DNA of 8,448 nt from Fimbriimonadaceae bacterium. GTDB taxonomy: Bacteria; Armatimonadota; Fimbriimonadia; Fimbriimonadales; Fimbriimonadaceae. The DNA lies in contig JACMJO010000197.1 in the NCBI GenBank assembly GCA_014380605.1, forward strand, positions 1 to 8,448. The letters are read 5' to 3'. Of this stretch, positions 6,789 through 8,448 are shown in pieces. The position numbers and the translations under genes are program-made. Position 1 is the first letter of the stretch. Each line of letters opens with the position of its first letter. The notes below the pieces were generated by a model. That model did no database searches. It was not told where the DNA came from and worked only from the letters and a program-made list of their open reading frames with translations.

Positions 6789-7235
6789 ATGAACTCCGCA
6801 ACCGTCGCCGAAACCCTCCGCCAAGTCATCGAAGGCATGGACTTCGCTCCCGCCAAGCGACTTGTCAACATCAAAGCCGACCTGGCCTGTGAGAAGCGCG
6901 AAGGATTCCCGTACTCCATCGCCACCAACATCTGGCATTGCGACTACTGGAACCGCCTTTGGCTCACTAGACTGAAAGGCGAGAAGCGGCCTGCAAAGAA
7001 CATTTGGGCAGAGGATTGGCAAGAGCCTGGGGAGCAGGATTGGAAAGAGGTTAAGGAAAGATTCCTGGCAAACCTCGATGCGGCGTTCGCTATCGCTAGC
7101 GCTAAACCATTCGAGCATGCTATGAAGTCAGACGACGATGCGATCAAGGTCTTGAATCAAATCGCCGTCCATACCGCCTATCATGTCGGCCAAGTTGCTT
7201 TGCTGAAGCGGGCGCTGAAGGCGAAATCTGCCTGA
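6789..7235 (+). CDS. DinB-like four-helix metalloprotein
   Basis: The 148-aa product has the size, predicted helical character and histidine pattern of the DinB/YfiT-like superfamily: four-helix-bundle proteins that hold a divalent metal with three histidines, some acting as thiol-dependent transferases. His50 lies in NIWHCDYW; His128 and His132 lie in the C-terminal AVHTAYHVGQ, which is the usual family ending. There is no signal peptide or membrane segment, so it should be cytoplasmic. The start is the first ATG; no Shine-Dalgarno is seen, and GGTAAAAC ends 6 nt before it. It is transcribed divergently from fucI and is followed 28 nt later by the redoxin lipoprotein, possibly in one transcript. 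The substrate and thiol cofactor are unknown. The family name does not imply DNA repair. Confidence 0.82.
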   Translation: MNSATVAETLRQVIEGMDFAPAKRLVNIKADLACEKREGFPYSIATNIWHCDYWNRLWLTRLKGEKRPAKNIWAEDWQEPGEQDWKEVKERFLANLDAAFAIASAKPFEHAMKSDDDAIKVLNQIAVHTAYHVGQVALLKRALKAKSA

Positions 7236-7252
7236 TGGCATGAAAAGTCCGA

Positions 7253-7258
7253 TATGCT
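7253..7258 (+). promoter_or_regulatory. Possible -10 element close to the lipoprotein start
   Basis: TATGCT ends 5 nt before the ATG at 7264. A TAnnnT hexamer this near a start, with no Shine-Dalgarno, is the arrangement seen at leaderless genes in some bacteria. No -35 box is visible 17 nt upstream. If real, the lipoprotein gene could be transcribed separately from the DinB-like gene. Confidence 0.25.
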
Positions 7259-7263
7259 AATAG

Positions 7264-7842
7264 ATGATGAGAAAATCTCTCACGGTATATGTTGCCGCAG
7301 GAGCTCTTGCCTGTCTCGCAATCGCTTGTGCCTCTCAAGGCAGTCAGCGATCGAGCGTTGTTGGTGCGAAGGAAGGCGATAAGTCTTTTCCAATCAACAC
7401 GCTCAGCAGCGATGGCAAGACCCATACGGTAAAGAGCCTAACCGAGAAGGGACCCGTGTACCTTCTCTTCGTCAAAGAGCAATGCTCAGCGAATCCTTAT
7501 GCGACTCCCTTCTTTGTGAAGATTCACGATGCCTATGGCAAAAACGTGAACTTTGTTGGCGTCATCAACGCTGGAAAACAAGGGCACGCGAGTTGGAAAT
7601 CGCAGTTCAAAGGTCAATGGACTACCTTGTTGGACCCTGAAAAGAAGATCATTTCTGGTTTCAAGGTCGCGCGATCTACGCCGGTCATCAAGATCGGCCG
7701 AGATGGCAAGGTGGAAAAGATATTCCATGGTTGGGGCCAAAAGGCTCTCAAGCAACTATCTGTCGACATGGCCAAAGAAGCGAAAATAGCTGAGAAGCCC
7801 ATCGACCTATCAGGCGCTCCTGCCCGGACGCAATATGGTTGA
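7264..7842 (+). CDS. Probable lipoprotein with a single-cysteine redoxin (thioredoxin-fold) domain
   Basis: The 192-aa product begins with MMRKSLTV and a hydrophobic stretch ending LAIAC, which fits a type II signal peptide with lipidation at Cys22 (Cys17 is less likely). The -3 residue is Ala, so the lipobox is imperfect. Residues about 35-170 look like an AhpC/TSA-type redoxin: 'EGDKSFPINTLSSDGK' entry, strand PVYLLFVKEQC, active-site segment Cys74-Ser-Ala-Asn77, and the cis-proline Pro140 in ARSTP before a VIKIGRDGKV strand. The second active-site cysteine of thioredoxins (CxxC) is missing, so it would act through one cysteine like a one-Cys peroxiredoxin, need a partner thiol, or have lost redox activity. 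It should be anchored on the outer face of a membrane. The ATG at 7264 could be replaced by the next codon, also ATG. It lies 28 nt after the DinB-like gene. Confidence 0.8.
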   Translation: MMRKSLTVYVAAGALACLAIACASQGSQRSSVVGAKEGDKSFPINTLSSDGKTHTVKSLTEKGPVYLLFVKEQCSANPYATPFFVKIHDAYGKNVNFVGVINAGKQGHASWKSQFKGQWTTLLDPEKKIISGFKVARSTPVIKIGRDGKVEKIFHGWGQKALKQLSVDMAKEAKIAEKPIDLSGAPARTQYG

Positions 7843-7883
7843 GCCTTCTGAATCCTTTGCCCGTGCGGTAAAGATTGAAACCT

Positions 7884-7916
7884 AAAAGCCCAGAATCGTG
7901 AGACCTGGGCTTTTTT
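7884..7916. terminator. Bidirectional intrinsic terminator between convergent genes
   Basis: AAAAGCCCAG (7884-7893) pairs with CTGGGCTTTT (7905-7914) to form a 10-bp stem with an 11-nt loop. On the plus strand it ends in six T residues (7911-7916), terminating the redoxin lipoprotein transcript 42 nt after its stop. On the minus strand four T residues follow the G+C core, so it can also end the aldo/keto reductase transcript, whose TAA overlaps the T run. Confidence 0.88.
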
Positions 7917-8448
7917 ACTTGTCGCCGTGCTCTAACCAGTCAAGTTCGGACTGTTCCAAGTCAATGTCCACTGCCTTCAGAGTATCCCTCGCTTGATCGG
8001 CGGTTCGAAGTCCAGCCAATGCGAATACGGGATAAGGCTGATTCAGAACCCAAGCCATGGTGACCTGTGGAGTGCTGACCCCTAGCTTCGCCGCCAGTTG
8101 ATCTGCGCGATCTCGCCTTGCCCGACTCACTTCGTTGTCATAGGCCCGAACGACATCGGGATCTTCGGTCCGGGCGAAGTAGCCGCGGGCCATAGACGAC
8201 CAAGAGAACAGCGGAAACTGGGTTTCTTCGTGCCACCGGCGCCCTTCATGGCCAATCGTTAAGCAGCCTCCCCAGAGGGGTTCACTGTTCTCAGCCAGAG
8301 TTAGGTTAGGGTTGTTGAGCGACATGCCCTGTTTACCCTTCTTCTCGGCGTACTCGTTGGCGGCAGCAATGCGTTGATGGTTCCAGTTGGAACCGCCAAA
8401 GGCTCCGATCAGACCCTGCGACTTGTAATCGTTGAGCCAATCCACGAT
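7915..8448 (-). CDS. Aldo/keto reductase, C-terminal part (N-terminus beyond window)
   Basis: The frame enters from the right edge and reads 177 residues to TAA at 7915-7917. It matches the C-terminal half of NAD(P)H-dependent aldo/keto reductases (TIM barrel, cytoplasmic). GLIGAFGGSNWNHQRI corresponds to the family's 'GxSN' strand-6 region. FSWSSMARGYF is the cofactor-binding loop after strand 7. LGVSTPQVTMAWVLNQPYPVFALAGLRTADQARDTL is the conserved helix plus pyrophosphate-binding segment; the family usually has 'P-x-x-G' with a basic residue there, here ALAGLRTADQ. The catalytic Asp-Tyr-Lys-His residues lie mostly upstream, outside the window. The GTG at 8443-8445 is internal coding sequence, not a start. 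The substrate cannot be told. It is convergent with the lipoprotein gene. Confidence 0.9.
   Translation of the reverse strand: MVDWLNDYKSQGLIGAFGGSNWNHQRIAAANEYAEKKGKQGMSLNNPNLTLAENSEPLWGGCLTIGHEGRRWHEETQFPLFSWSSMARGYFARTEDPDVVRAYDNEVSRARRDRADQLAAKLGVSTPQVTMAWVLNQPYPVFALAGLRTADQARDTLKAVDIDLEQSELDWLEHGDK

Overview
The window looks like part of a bacterial chromosome of moderate-to-high G+C, with ordinary housekeeping and carbohydrate-metabolism genes. Nothing in it is phage-, plasmid- or transposon-like: I see no RNA gene, CRISPR array or insertion sequence. Most starts lack a clear Shine-Dalgarno sequence, and A/T-rich hexamers resembling -10 elements sit only 5-9 nt upstream of several start codons. 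Together with the gene content (L-fucose isomerase, zinc-ribbon threonine synthase, DinB-like protein, redoxin lipoprotein, aldo/keto reductase) this is compatible with a little-studied environmental phylum such as Armatimonadota. That placement is a guess, not a demonstrated assignment.

Layout, left to right. (1) Positions 1-1264, minus strand: the N-terminal two thirds of a fused permease/ATPase ABC exporter. It runs off the left edge just after Walker A, so no closed reading frame marks it. (2) Positions 1371-3557, minus strand: a large cysteine-rich protein of unknown function (728 aa) with a diverged internal duplication. It has the only strong Shine-Dalgarno in the window, its own candidate promoter with nested inverted repeats, and a textbook intrinsic terminator, so it appears monocistronic. 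(3) Positions 3775-6700, minus strand: a two-gene unit, fucI then thrC, separated by 2 nt. The thrC reading frame is broken by an apparent one-base deletion in a short C run near 4812-4815. The zinc-ribbon N-terminus lies in one frame and the PLP-enzyme body in another. (4) Positions 6701-6788: a short divergent regulatory region with a 14-bp palindrome and a mirrored GGTAAAAC motif near both starts. (5) Positions 6789-7842, plus strand: a DinB-like metalloprotein followed 28 nt later by a probable lipoprotein with a single-cysteine redoxin domain. (6) Positions 7884-7914: a probably bidirectional terminator between convergent genes. (7) Positions 7915-8448, minus strand: the C-terminal part of an aldo/keto reductase that runs off the right edge.

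Functionally, FucI would feed L-fucose (or D-arabinose) into catabolism and ThrC would make the last step of threonine biosynthesis. Their tight spacing implies co-transcription, not an obvious shared pathway. The most novel item is the duplicated triple-cysteine protein. The item most in need of checking is the thrC frameshift.
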